This document shows positions 26,448 to 35,209 of a stretch of DNA of 64,000 bases, in pieces (position 1 is the stretch's first letter; each line of letters begins with the position of its first letter). A model generated the notes under the pieces. That model had not been told where the DNA came from and made no database searches. It saw only the letters and a list, made by a program, of their open reading frames with translations. Source of the DNA: JALHST01 sp038316335 (GTDB taxonomy: Bacteria; Bacteroidota; Bacteroidia; Flavobacteriales; Flavobacteriaceae); contig JBBQAM010000002.1 of NCBI GenBank assembly GCA_038316335.1, positions 1 to 64,000 on the forward strand. The letters run 5' to 3'. The position numbers were made by a program, and so were the translations under genes.

Positions 26448-26493
26448 GGGGTCAAACGCTTGTTAAAGACACCTAACGGGGAGTTAAGGACGA

Positions 26494-27192
26494 TTAACCT
26501 TGCATGAGGGCCTCTTCCAGGGCCGTTTTCTTATGTTTACTTAAGGGCAGCTCCTGACCTCTGATTTCGACGAAAGACGAACTAAATTTCTTGACTTTGT
26601 CTAGATTAATAATATACGACTTATGAGTTCGTAAAAACTTGTCTTGTGGAAGAAGCTTCATAAATGATTTCATAGTCGAAAGCACAAGGATATTGCCATC
26701 TTCAGTAATCAATTTTATATAATCACCAAATCCCTGGACCCAATTAATATGCTTCAGGAATACTTTTACTTTTTTGAGATTGCTATTCACATAGATAAAC
26801 TCTGTATCCAAATCAACTTGCTCGGCCCCAACATAGTTTACCAATGCCCGTTTTATCGATTCATTGAATCGCTCCTTCATAATCGGCTTCAATAAATAGT
26901 CGGTTACGTTATGATCAAAGGCACGTAGAGCGTAGTTTGGATTGCTGGTAATCAAAATAATCTGTGGCCGTGTTTCAAGTGATTCAATCAATTCAAAGCC
27001 ATTGACTACAGGCATCTCAACATCCAAAAAGATAAGATCTACTTCGTCACGCTTGATACTTGCCCTTGCATTGATGCCATTCTGAAAAACATCGACCAAG
27101 ACCAAGCTGGAATGTTTTTCTATGAGCGCTGTCAGAGCGGCGCGCTGAACGGCTGAATCATCGATTACCATACATTTTAATGTGGGCTTCAT
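26494..27192 (-). CDS. LytTR-family response regulator
   Basis: 232 residues. The receiver domain occupies ~5-120 with acidic pocket Asp11-Asp12, phospho-acceptor Asp57 in LIFLDVEMPVVNGFELI, and Lys in YLLKPI. The LytTR DNA-binding domain follows from ~135 (YVNSNLKKVKV, LSTMKSFMKLLP, FLRTHKSYIINLDKV). No histidine kinase of the LytS/YehU type is adjacent, so the partner is elsewhere. It faces away from trxB across a 434-base region and is convergent with galK. The target genes cannot be predicted from the sequence. Confidence 0.92.
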   Translation of the reverse strand: MKPTLKCMVIDDSAVQRAALTALIEKHSSLVLVDVFQNGINARASIKRDEVDLIFLDVEMPVVNGFELIESLETRPQIILITSNPNYALRAFDHNVTDYLLKPIMKERFNESIKRALVNYVGAEQVDLDTEFIYVNSNLKKVKVFLKHINWVQGFGDYIKLITEDGNILVLSTMKSFMKLLPQDKFLRTHKSYIINLDKVKKFSSSFVEIRGQELPLSKHKKTALEEALMQG

Positions 27193-27292
27193 AGCTGAAC
27201 TTAACCTAGTTTCATTGAAATTATAATAGACTCCTATGTCGAGGCTATCTCAATCCTTGAATTTCTGTGGGGTATCTACTTGAATTCATTGA

Positions 27293-27300
27293 CAAAGATA
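27293..27300 (-). promoter_or_regulatory. -7 element candidate for the LytTR gene
   Basis: On the minus strand this reads TATCTTTG, a perfect TAnnTTTG. No good -33 TTG is seen at the usual spacing, and the leader would be about 95 bases. Confidence 0.3.
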
Positions 27301-27589
27301 GTGGGTATTTGCGAATCGTATTTGTAAATCGCTCATATATTGTTAGATAAGTGTTCAATTAACCGATTATCCTTCCAAGATTTGTCAGTTTGAGTACAGC
27401 CTTAACCAGCGATGGTCATCGTTTGTTTCAACGTACGGTTGCAATCTTCAAATTACGGTGTAGGGTAGTACTTCATTCAGGGAGCGATCTGACTAAATGG
27501 CATATGGAGACAGAAAGCTTTCGAATAGGTCTATTTCGGAAACCCATAACTTTTGATAACTTTTAATGTAAGTTTTTTTACAAAAATCC

Positions 27590-27597
27590 TACTTTTG
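27590..27597 (+). promoter_or_regulatory. -7 element candidate for trxB
   Basis: TACTTTTG matches TAnnTTTG exactly, 29 bases before the trxB ATG. The -33 region is T-rich but lacks a clear TTTG at the usual distance. Confidence 0.4.
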
Positions 27598-27626
27598 TTT
27601 AGAAGAATACTTTGAAGTATATACGT

Positions 27627-28592
27627 ATGGAAGATAAATTGGAACGCATAAAAACATTGATAATAGGATCAGGTCCGGCAGGGTATACCGCAGCAATATA
27701 TGCGGCTCGTGCCGATTTAAAGCCCGTTGTTTATACCGGATTGGAACCTGGTGGCCAATTGACCACCACCACGGAAGTAGATAACTTTCCAGGATACCCA
27801 GATGGCATTGATGGTCCCGCTATGATGGTGCAGCTTCAAAAACAGGCAGAACGTTTTGGAACCGAAGTCCGATTTGGCATGGCGACCGCTGTTGAATTGA
27901 GTAATGAAGTGGGCGGAATTCATAGAGTCACGATTGATGATACGAATGTAATCGAGGCTGAGACCATCATTATATCAACGGGTGCAACCGCCAAATACCT
28001 GAATATACCTAGTGAGCAACGATTACGCGGTGGAGGTGTATCGGCTTGTGCCGTGTGTGATGGCTTTTTCTACAAAGGGCAGGAAGTGGCCATTGTTGGT
28101 GCCGGTGATACCGCTGCTGAAGAAGCATCCTATTTGGCCAATATTTGTAAAAAGGTAACCATGCTGGTGCGCAAAGATCAAATGCGGGCTTCCAAAGCCA
28201 TGCAACATCGGGTCAACAGCTTATCAAATATAGACATTCGGTACAATTCGGAGGTTGATGAAGTTTTGGGAGATCAAGTAGTCGAAGGCCTGCGAATTAT
28301 CAACAACAAGACCGGTGAAAAAGAGGATATTTCGATTACCGGACTTTTTATAGCCATTGGACACACGCCGAATACTACAATTTTTAAAGGACAGTTGGAT
28401 ATGGATGATGTTGGTTATATTATTACGAAAGGAAAAAGCTCGAAGACCAATAAACCCGGCGTTTTCGCTTCAGGGGATGCACAAGACAAGGAATATCGCC
28501 AAGCCATCACTGCTGCAGGTACCGGCTGTATGGCCGCCTTGGATGCTGAACGTTATTTGGCAACTATAGAAACCCCTGAAGAGGTAGTATAA
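27627..28592 (+). CDS. trxB: Thioredoxin-disulfide reductase
   Basis: Flavoprotein of 321 residues from the ATG at 27627 (MEDKLERIK); an in-frame TTG at 27612 is less likely. FAD motif GSGPAGYTAAIYAARA is at ~14-29, the NADPH motif GAGDTAAEEASYLA near 160, and the redox-active pair is Cys141/Cys144 in SACAVCDG. The late GVFASGDAQDKEYRQA completes the FAD site. It reduces thioredoxin with NADPH in the cytoplasm. It is monocistronic, with its own promoter candidate and a strong terminator directly downstream. Confidence 0.96.
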   Translation: MEDKLERIKTLIIGSGPAGYTAAIYAARADLKPVVYTGLEPGGQLTTTTEVDNFPGYPDGIDGPAMMVQLQKQAERFGTEVRFGMATAVELSNEVGGIHRVTIDDTNVIEAETIIISTGATAKYLNIPSEQRLRGGGVSACAVCDGFFYKGQEVAIVGAGDTAAEEASYLANICKKVTMLVRKDQMRASKAMQHRVNSLSNIDIRYNSEVDEVLGDQVVEGLRIINNKTGEKEDISITGLFIAIGHTPNTTIFKGQLDMDDVGYIITKGKSSKTNKPGVFASGDAQDKEYRQAITAAGTGCMAALDAERYLATIETPEEVV

Positions 28593-28608
28593 AACGTATT
28601 GAATACAA

Positions 28609-28638
28609 TAAAAAAGCGCCACGGAAGTGGCGTTTTTT
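28609..28638. terminator. Bidirectional intrinsic terminator between trxB and the convergent small gene
   Basis: Stem CGCCAC/GTGGCG with a GGAA tetraloop, flanked by an A-run on the left and a run of six T on the right, so it can end transcription from both sides. Confidence 0.85.
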
Positions 28639-28650
28639 ATTGATTGTAAC

Positions 28651-29103
28651 TCAGTCGAGTCGTTTGTAGTTCTCCGAGAATGTCCGTTGTCCTTCGGCAT
28701 CTACTGAAATTTGGCTGTACCAGCCATCTCCTACCTTTAATTCAAAATTGTAAACACTCAAGGTATCGGAAGCTCTTCGCATCGAAGCCGACATATATTC
28801 CAAGGTTTCTGTCAACGTACTATCGGTATTCTTATAGGATCCATAACCAAACCATTCAATGGAGTCGGTCGGGACGTATCGGGTCCACATGACCTTCCCG
28901 TTATAGTACATTTTTATCTGTCGGTAGCCATTGGCAGTCGCGGTTGTATCTGATATATTTACACCGTCCCTATAATTATAGAAGCTTACGAGTTCCCACG
29001 TACCTTCAATTGATTTCTGAAAGGCTCCTGATTTTGGCTCGGGATAGTCGGTGGCTGAAACCAGCATGAGCATCAAGAAAACAAGCGCAAGTAACTTTTT
29101 CAT
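28651..29103 (-). CDS. Exported protein of unknown function, lipocalin-like
   Basis: 150 residues with an N-terminal signal peptide (MKKLLALVFLMLMLVSA). After it, KSIEGTWELVSFYNYRDG resembles the start of lipocalin-like domains, and alternating strands with YRQIKMYYNGKVMWTRYV and FSENYKRLD at the end fit a small beta-barrel. No catalytic motif is visible. It lies downstream of the oxoamine-synthase-like gene on the same strand, 114 bases away, and shares a bidirectional terminator with trxB. I do not recognise a function. Confidence 0.7.
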   Translation of the reverse strand: MKKLLALVFLMLMLVSATDYPEPKSGAFQKSIEGTWELVSFYNYRDGVNISDTTATANGYRQIKMYYNGKVMWTRYVPTDSIEWFGYGSYKNTDSTLTETLEYMSASMRRASDTLSVYNFELKVGDGWYSQISVDAEGQRTFSENYKRLD

Positions 29104-29217
29104 GGTCTGAATACTTTAGAGTTAATGATTATTTATCAATCAAAAGTTACAAAAAAATTATGAAGTATTGTTAATTTTAAGGGCAATAAATTATCGATAT
29201 CACAAAAGGAGGATGGA

Positions 29218-30282
29218 TCAAATTTGACCGGACTTTATATGATATTGATCAATGCATTCTGCCAAATTCAAAAGATCTTTTTTCATATGATTTGCAGAGA
29301 TTACGATGCGTTTCATGATACTATTGCCGTCAGAAGGATAATTGAAATTGGTAATGATGATGTTATGACTTTCCAAATAGGCTGCAAGTTGGTTGTCTGC
29401 AAATGAAAAAGTCGGATGATCCTTCATCATTACAAATGTTTTCTTGTTGCTTAGCGCATTTAGAAATATGGATAAATTGTTTTGCAACCTAGTTCTTCTT
29501 TTCTTACAAAGATGGGCAGCTTGAATTAGTGTGGCCAAGGAAGCAGGACTCGCCGGGCTTGCCCCTCCATAGAATTCGCTATTCAAAAGTGCCTCGATTC
29601 TAGCCTTCTCCCCAAAGATAGCGCCGGCCTGAATACCAAGTCCTTTGCCCAGGGAACAACATACTATTAGTTCTTTGGGTTCCATTTTTTTCAATAGGCT
29701 GAAAACACCTCCACCATTTGCCCCAAGAATTCCGATGCCATGTGAATCGTCAACGATTAGAATGATTTTATCTAAAGGCAATGAACGAAGTCTATTAAAA
29801 TCAGGATAATTACCACCTGAAAAATCAATCGAATCCAATAAAACAACAGGTACGGGCGATTTTTTGATCTCAAGATGCCTTCTAATGGCTTTATTGAGCG
29901 TCCCAAAAGAAGTATATGATGTATGTTTAGTTGAAAATAATGCCGAATGGGCATGAGGTGCATAAAATAGCTTATAGACGGGATCACTAAATTTTTGGAC
30001 TAATAATTGTGCTGCCAAATATCCCGATGACATGGTCATACAGGTGCTGCTTCCGACCATTTCCGCCAAGTAACTTTCAGCTTGCCCAAAAATCGAAAGT
30101 CGAACGTTCGAATTCCTTGATGCACCATAGTTGGTGCCATACTTCTTAATATTATTGATTAAAAGCGCCTGAAATTCGGGAGCTGTCTGTAACCCCAAAT
30201 AGGCAGTTCCGCCGAAATAGAGGTATTTTTTATCCTCTACGAGGATTTCACGATCGGGAAAACGGTCAATATAATAGTTCAT
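29218..30282 (-). CDS. PLP-dependent enzyme, alpha-oxoamine synthase (BioF/Kbl) like
   Basis: 354 residues of fold-type I aminotransferase. The N-terminal YLYFGGTAYLGL and NYGASRNSNVRLSIF stretch and VDDSHGIGILG (Asp178/Asp179 and His181) resemble 8-amino-7-oxononanoate synthases. The Schiff-base Lys is Lys213 in CCSLGKGLGIQAG. It is some 30-40 residues shorter than typical BioF. It overlaps the dipeptide epimerase gene by 4 bases (ATGA type), so the two are translationally coupled. No biotin gene lies nearby, so BioF activity is doubtful. It may condense or transaminate an amino acid derived from cell-wall peptides; that is inference. Confidence 0.8.
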   Translation of the reverse strand: MNYYIDRFPDREILVEDKKYLYFGGTAYLGLQTAPEFQALLINNIKKYGTNYGASRNSNVRLSIFGQAESYLAEMVGSSTCMTMSSGYLAAQLLVQKFSDPVYKLFYAPHAHSALFSTKHTSYTSFGTLNKAIRRHLEIKKSPVPVVLLDSIDFSGGNYPDFNRLRSLPLDKIILIVDDSHGIGILGANGGGVFSLLKKMEPKELIVCCSLGKGLGIQAGAIFGEKARIEALLNSEFYGGASPASPASLATLIQAAHLCKKRRTRLQNNLSIFLNALSNKKTFVMMKDHPTFSFADNQLAAYLESHNIIITNFNYPSDGNSIMKRIVISANHMKKDLLNLAECIDQYHIKSGQI

Positions 30283-31292
30283 ACTCGTAGGGTAATACCG
30301 CTTCCACCCAATTTTGGGAATACCAAAGTACCATCTTTCAGGATTTGTACCCCATCGGCAATATCCTGCTTTATGAGAAGGGGGCCATCCATGTCTACAT
30401 AATCGAGTTGTGGCAAAAGTTGGGCAATGGCTGATATTCCGACCGTACTTTCGGTCATGCAGCCCACCATTACCTTCAGACCGAGATCACGCGCTTTCCT
30501 GATCATTCGCAAGGCCGGGGTCAGTCCACCGCACTTAGTGAGTTTAATGTTTATGCCACTAAAGTGAAGGCCACAGCTTTCTACATCCTTTTCAACGATG
30601 CAACTCTCATCAGCAATTACAGGGAGCACACTTTTATGCATTACGCGCTCCATGCCCTCCCAATCATCTGCCTTCAAAGGCTGTTCTAAAAACTCAACGC
30701 CTAAATTCTTTAGTAGGGGCGCATTCAAGACTGTCTCCTTAGCAGTCCACGCACAATTGGCATCTATTCTAAATACAGAATCGGTATGATTGCGTAATTC
30801 CCGTACGATGGCTATATCATCTTTAGTACCCAATTTAATCTTGTAAATGGGCCAAGGTACTTCCGCCATTTTTCCGATCATTTTGTCAATCGTATCGATA
30901 CCGATGGTATAATTCGTTGTAGGATAGTTTTCAATCGAGGTTCCCCAGATTTCATAGAGGGGCTTGCCCAAAAGCTTACCATATAGATCGTGGGCCGCTA
31001 GGTCAATTGCACAGATGGCGAAATTGCTTAAATTCAGATGTGTCAGAAAATGATGTAGTACTTCAGGGGTCGTAAAATTAAACGCTTCAATTTTATCGCG
31101 TACATGCTCGATTTCCAATATCATACTGTTAAGGGTAATTTTATAATAGGGGTTTGATGTGGCTTCCCCATATCCTGTGTGATCATTCATTGACAGGGCT
31201 ACGATTAGCGTATCCTGCGTATCGTGTGATTCACGGGAAATGCTAAATGTATGTTTTAAAGGAAGGGTATATCTTTTAAGTCGTAATTGCAT
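30279..31292 (-). CDS. Dipeptide epimerase (L-Ala-D/L-Glu epimerase), enolase superfamily
   Basis: 337 residues of the muconate-lactonizing-enzyme subgroup. The catalytic Lys pair is in IYKIKLG (KxK, second barrel strand). Metal ligands are in FRIDANCAW, EFLEQPL and VIADESC, and the opposing Lys in INIKLTKCGG. Family members epimerise L-Ala-D-Glu from murein to L-Ala-L-Glu for recycling. Start and length agree with the family. It is the first gene of a two-gene coupled unit with the oxoamine-synthase-like enzyme. Other dipeptide specificities are common in this family, so the substrate remains open. Confidence 0.88.
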   Translation of the reverse strand: MQLRLKRYTLPLKHTFSISRESHDTQDTLIVALSMNDHTGYGEATSNPYYKITLNSMILEIEHVRDKIEAFNFTTPEVLHHFLTHLNLSNFAICAIDLAAHDLYGKLLGKPLYEIWGTSIENYPTTNYTIGIDTIDKMIGKMAEVPWPIYKIKLGTKDDIAIVRELRNHTDSVFRIDANCAWTAKETVLNAPLLKNLGVEFLEQPLKADDWEGMERVMHKSVLPVIADESCIVEKDVESCGLHFSGINIKLTKCGGLTPALRMIRKARDLGLKVMVGCMTESTVGISAIAQLLPQLDYVDMDGPLLIKQDIADGVQILKDGTLVFPKLGGSGITLRV

Positions 31293-31360
31293 TGTGCCAG
31301 TTCTTTTTACTAAGATAGGGAAAGACCGGGTTGGTTTCCAAAATCGAGGAAGTCAAAAAT

Positions 31361-31390
31361 AAAGCCCCGGCATTGAAGCCAGGGCTTTTC
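31361..31390 (-). terminator. Intrinsic terminator after the head-GIN gene
   Basis: AAAGCCC pairs with GGGCTTT, then one C-A mismatch and GGC/GCC around a 6-base loop. Reading on the minus strand the stem is followed by ATTTTTG, so it ends the padR-pspC-head-GIN direction. Confidence 0.75.
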
Positions 31391-31433
31391 GAGTTAGGTG
31401 GTTTTGAGCCTCGTTTTTATTAGTGAATTCGCA

Positions 31434-32165
31434 TTAATTTCTATGTACACTTCCTGAAACCGACTTCTTTTTTTGGACAGTGGCATCCCCTGAATAGGAA
31501 ATATTACCCCCGCTACTAGCATCGGCAGTTAACGATTCGGAAACATTTATACCGATATTGGCTCCACTGCTAGCCTCGGCATTGCAATCTGTAGTAAATA
31601 GTTTTTTGGCATTGATATTGGCTCCACTGCTTCCATCGATATAGGCTTTTTGAGCGCTCCCTGACAGATCAAGATTGGCGCCACTGCTGGCATCGATATC
31701 AACATCTTCTGCAGTAACATCAATTCGGACTAAAGCACCGCTACTTGCGTCGATTTCTAGATGATCTGCATTGATTTCGTTCTCAGTACTAAGATTGGCT
31801 CCACTGGAACTCCGCAATGCCGTAATTTTTGGGAGGGAAACATGTACTTTTTTAGTGGCCCTACCAATATTTTCGATGGCATGTATTCTAAGTTTTCCAT
31901 TTTTGATTTCGGTACCGATGAGGTCGATGATGTTTTCATCGCCTTCTACCGTAATTTCAAAATTGTTCGCTTGGGTGACGGTTACCTCTAAGCCTTCCGA
32001 AGCGGATATTTCAGTAAAGTCATCGGTAATTTCCCGATTTTCCTCTACCACTACACCATTTCCTTTGATTCCAGGGCCAAAGTCCCCAAAATTAATATCA
32101 AACCCACAGGATGATAAAATGAGTGCGAGTATAAATGCGATAGTAATTCGTGCTAGTGTTGTCAT
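31434..32165 (-). CDS. Head-GIN domain (DUF2807) lipoprotein
   Basis: 243 residues. A lipoprotein signal (LILSSC at ~18-23) is followed by the DUF2807 domain. From about residue 115 a repeated SSGAN motif (SSSGAN, ASSGAL, ASSGAN, GSSGAN, ASSGAN, ASSGGN) recurs six times every 18-21 residues, forming the rungs of a right-handed beta-helix. The family is frequent in Bacteroidota envelope loci beside PspC-domain proteins, and its molecular role is unknown. It is third in line after padR and the PspC gene, with a terminator behind it. The 180-base gap before it may carry its own promoter, which I could not identify. Confidence 0.85.
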   Translation of the reverse strand: MTTLARITIAFILALILSSCGFDINFGDFGPGIKGNGVVVEENREITDDFTEISASEGLEVTVTQANNFEITVEGDENIIDLIGTEIKNGKLRIHAIENIGRATKKVHVSLPKITALRSSSGANLSTENEINADHLEIDASSGALVRIDVTAEDVDIDASSGANLDLSGSAQKAYIDGSSGANINAKKLFTTDCNAEASSGANIGINVSESLTADASSGGNISYSGDATVQKKKSVSGSVHRN

Positions 32166-32345
32166 GATGGTTGTTTTTAGATCGAACCCGATGTTTTTAC
32201 TATCAAAGATCGACGATTGATTAATGATTCTTAAGATGCTATAGTATGCTTACTTGTAAAATTGAACTTAAATACTTTTGTTTAATAAAATATGCTACCC
32301 AATTGTTGAATCGATGCGATGGATCGTCTTCCTACTCGGACGCCA

Positions 32346-34136
32346 CTAATGGCTGACACGAAGACCGTCTTCATCGACATTAATATCAACATTGTCGTCG
32401 CTATTGCTGTCCTTGGCTTTTATCTTAACGCCTTTCTCATCGATCTTTAATTTAAAAGTATCACCCTTGTCTTTAATATCGATATCGACGCCATCTTTGT
32501 TAATAATTATGCGGTTATTTCCAGAAGTATCCTCCTCATCCGTCATGGTACTCGGGCAATTTTGGCATTCAAATTCGCCCGCATCGCCCATTTTCCATAA
32601 ATAATCACCAAATTCACAGCCGTCCATATCCCGATCATTATTTGACCGAAGGGTCCAACAGCGGCCATTCGACTTGTCATAATCGAGGACCATTCCGACA
32701 GGAATGTATAAACTTACCCGAACTTCTTGGTCTTTGATCTTATTTTCCCTAGGCGTGGTCAAAAAATCATTCAATAAAAGGGTATTCCCTTCAACTTCAT
32801 ATGAATAGTTGATTTTTTCGGCGGTCTGCCGGGCATTCTGAAATGAACTGCCATCGGCATTCCTTCGAACTTCGATGCGAATGATCGAGTCTTTCGATTT
32901 TTTAAGATTAATTCGCACATCTTGTGAAACAAGAAATTCGCCCCCATCTTTATCATAATCCAGAATGATACCGTTCATTCCCATATTATGCCCATCTTCT
33001 TCGGTATCCGAAGACTTCATGACAAGATTCAGTGTATCGATCGGCTGTTCGAAGACCAATTCATTTTCAACCGTAGTGCTGCCAGAGTAGGCATGAGCGG
33101 CAGCCTCCCTGAATCCCAGCACGATTAGGCATATCAAGCATATCAACCAAAGACCTAGGAGGGTGAATTTGGCAACATTTCCGATTGATTTAAGGTTGTT
33201 CACCAAGATTTTCAACCCTAGATAGAGCAGGAAGAAAAACGGAATCCCAATCGCAAAGAAACTCAACAAAGAAATCAACCAGACAGGGGTATTCGTCGAA
33301 TTAATGATGTTATAAAAATCAATGCCGGGGATATGGATCATATCAAGAATACCAACTGTGAAAAGTCCGATAAACAAACCAATTACCGTAGATGCACCGA
33401 TGATGATCAATAGGATGCCTATGAATTTACCGATAATCTTGAAAAAGAAAAGGATGATGTCGCCCAAGGTATCGAAAAAAGTCTTGCCACTGCTTTTGAC
33501 TTTTCGGCCAACGCCTTCATAATCGACATTTTTTACGCGATCGGCCACATCTTCAAAACCTTCTTTTACTTTTCGCTCTATGTTGCTAATATTAACCGCT
33601 TCACCACGCATATCCAATTTTTGGGAGGTGGTCCTGGCTTCCGGAATAAGAATCCATAAAAGGCCATACAAGAGAATAAAGCCTCCCCCGGAGCCTATGG
33701 TTAGAAATACCCATAATAAACGTACCCAAATTGGATCGATTCCAAAATAATATCCTAGACCCGAGGAGACCCCGGCTACATATTTTGTTTCGGTATCCCG
33801 GTATAACTTTTTAGACCTCGTTTGTTCTTTTGAAGCATATGGTACTTTAGGTTCATCTTCAAAAATATCTTCATCGACCATGTAGTCTTCGGGTTGTCCC
33901 ATAATGGTGATAACCTCATCAACTTCCTTTTCGGTGATGACCTGTCGTTCGTTTTCTAGTTTTTCATAAAAAAGCTCGGCAATGCGTGCCTCGATATCTG
34001 CCTGGATCTCATCGCTCCCTGGTGTATTGGCAAAGGATCTTTTGACTGATTCCAGATAGCGGCGCATTTTATTGTACGCCTGTTCATCGATATGAAAAAG
34101 TGTATTTGCGAGATTTATATTTACTGTCTTGTTCAT
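32346..34136 (-). CDS. PspC domain-containing membrane protein
   Basis: 596 residues. An N-terminal cytoplasmic region of about 110 residues (HIDEQAYNKMRRYLESVKRSF, ITIMGQPEDYM) is followed by the PspC domain at ~115-175 (LYRDTETKYVAGVSSGLGYYFGIDP, LLYGLLWILIPEA). Several more membrane helices lie between ~230 and 360. The C-terminal ~230 residues form an extracytoplasmic, acidic, DUF2807-like region. PspC proteins sense or respond to envelope stress in the phage-shock system; in Bacteroidota this enlarged form is paired with PadR regulators. It lies 51 bases after padR, probably in one operon. Confidence 0.87.
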   Translation of the reverse strand: MNKTVNINLANTLFHIDEQAYNKMRRYLESVKRSFANTPGSDEIQADIEARIAELFYEKLENERQVITEKEVDEVITIMGQPEDYMVDEDIFEDEPKVPYASKEQTRSKKLYRDTETKYVAGVSSGLGYYFGIDPIWVRLLWVFLTIGSGGGFILLYGLLWILIPEARTTSQKLDMRGEAVNISNIERKVKEGFEDVADRVKNVDYEGVGRKVKSSGKTFFDTLGDIILFFFKIIGKFIGILLIIIGASTVIGLFIGLFTVGILDMIHIPGIDFYNIINSTNTPVWLISLLSFFAIGIPFFFLLYLGLKILVNNLKSIGNVAKFTLLGLWLICLICLIVLGFREAAAHAYSGSTTVENELVFEQPIDTLNLVMKSSDTEEDGHNMGMNGIILDYDKDGGEFLVSQDVRINLKKSKDSIIRIEVRRNADGSSFQNARQTAEKINYSYEVEGNTLLLNDFLTTPRENKIKDQEVRVSLYIPVGMVLDYDKSNGRCWTLRSNNDRDMDGCEFGDYLWKMGDAGEFECQNCPSTMTDEEDTSGNNRIIINKDGVDIDIKDKGDTFKLKIDEKGVKIKAKDSNSDDNVDINVDEDGLRVSH

Positions 34137-34187
34137 TGTTGACTTTTTTTTACCCCAAATTTAAATTGTGGTCTGTTTGTTTCTAGG

Positions 34188-34517
34188 CTATTTGTTTTTA
34201 GTTACCAAATTCGCGGCATTCCTTAATTCGTCCCAGGTACTATCCAATTCCTTAAGGAAAAGCTTGCCTGTTTCGGTCAAAGTGTAATATTTTCTTGGTG
34301 GCCCTGAGGTCGACTCTTCCCAACGATAGTTAAGCAGACCGGCATTTTTTAAGCGGGTCAATAGGGGGTAAATGGTACCCTCTACGACGAGCATCTTGGC
34401 GTCTTTTAGGGTTTCTAGAATCTCCGATGCATATTTGTCCTTACCATTCAAGATGGAAAGTATGCAATATTCCAACACCCCTTTGCGCATTTGTGCTTTT
34501 GTGTTTTCTACATTCAT
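34188..34517 (-). CDS. PadR family transcriptional regulator
   Basis: 109 residues, the short PadR class (winged helix plus one dimerisation helix). Typical segments are KGVLEYCILSILNG at ~12-25, YASEILETLKDA, the recognition-wing stretch VVEGTIYPLLTRLKNAGLL, and SGPPRKYYTLTETGKLFL. It most likely represses its own operon with the PspC and head-GIN genes, and perhaps the DUF4870 gene upstream. Upstream DNA holds phased TGATT boxes (34614-34681). The inducing signal is unknown; PadR proteins respond to phenolics, drugs or envelope stress. Confidence 0.92.
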   Translation of the reverse strand: MNVENTKAQMRKGVLEYCILSILNGKDKYASEILETLKDAKMLVVEGTIYPLLTRLKNAGLLNYRWEESTSGPPRKYYTLTETGKLFLKELDSTWDELRNAANLVTKNK

Positions 34518-34613
34518 AATTTCTTTTTTCTGTTTATGCTAAGCCAGCCTACCAGGAGGAGGGCGTTTGCAAAAAATCTAATTTTGGCCTGCATGGGTTA
34601 ACGGTTCGTTTTT

Positions 34614-34681
34614 TGATTGATGAATAAACATCCTGATTGATTTGTGATTGATGATAAAACTCCTTGATTGGGTGTGATTAG
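34614..34681. repeat. Five phased TGATT boxes upstream of padR
   Basis: TGATTGA or near copies begin at 34614, 34634, 34645, 34665 and 34675. Spacings of 20, 11, 20 and 10 bases make two degenerate ~31-base units and keep all boxes on one face of the helix. It may be a multi-site operator for PadR or another regulator. Confidence 0.55.
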
Positions 34682-34711
34682 TACCCGTTTTTAAATTCTT
34701 TTATTATAGGT

Positions 34712-35209
34712 TCAATGTAAACTTATGACCCGTGTCATTTGCCATTCTGAGCCTACTTGCTGCCACATCACAATAAACTTGGAGGCGTGCGACGGGGTGC
34801 CTTCCGGTTCCTGATTGTTGTGGAATCTGTGCTGTCCGATTTCGACAGCGCCATAGTCCTTTATGGGATAGACCTCAACTGTCCCTGAAACCAATTCCCG
34901 GGTAACCTTTCCACAGATATTCTTTTTGGTCATTTCTAAAATTTCCTTTTTTGAAGTAGATAGCCCACCTTGATCATGGTAGAATTCTACATTATCAGCG
35001 ATCATCTTCGCCTGTGTTTCAAGATCACATTGATTATAGGCGTTAAAGAAGAGGCTATCTTGTTTCACGATCTCGTCGAAAAGCATCGTATCCGAAAGGC
35101 TCCGTTTACCAGACTTTTCTTGCGAGGGTTTAAAGGCTGTGACACCTAAAATCATTAAACCGAAAAGGGCTGCGGCCGAGCGATATTTTATGCGACTCGT
35201 ATTTTTCAT
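34712..35209 (-). CDS. Exported NTF2-like (DUF4440/SnoaL) protein
   Basis: 165 residues with a hydrophobic N-terminal segment (SAAALFGLMILGVTAF) that acts as signal peptide or anchor. The rest is a cone-shaped NTF2-like domain: DSLFFNAYNQCDLETQAKMI, NVEFYHDQGG, YGAVEIGQHRFH and FIVMWQQVGSEWQMTRVISLH at the very end. Such domains bind small hydrophobic ligands or act as isomerases; no catalytic residue set is evident. Its start overlaps the DUF4870 stop by one base (TAATG), so the two are coupled. Confidence 0.8.
   Translation of the reverse strand: MKNTSRIKYRSAAALFGLMILGVTAFKPSQEKSGKRSLSDTMLFDEIVKQDSLFFNAYNQCDLETQAKMIADNVEFYHDQGGLSTSKKEILEMTKKNICGKVTRELVSGTVEVYPIKDYGAVEIGQHRFHNNQEPEGTPSHASKFIVMWQQVGSEWQMTRVISLH

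Larger units (their letters stand above)
27193..27626. other. Divergent intergenic region lytTR/trxB
   Basis: The longest stretch without a gene in the window. It contains -7-like elements facing each flanking gene and otherwise AT-rich sequence with no convincing ORF, RNA fold or repeat that I can see. Confidence 0.6.

Noticed and set aside
27301..27340. Two TATTTG-like strings considered as promoter elements
   Set aside because: They lack the two spacer bases of TAnnTTTG and have no -33 partner.
31500..31830. Repeated DNA resembling a short tandem array
   Set aside because: The repeats are in frame and encode the SSGAN beta-helix rungs of the head-GIN protein; they are not CRISPR or a mobile repeat.
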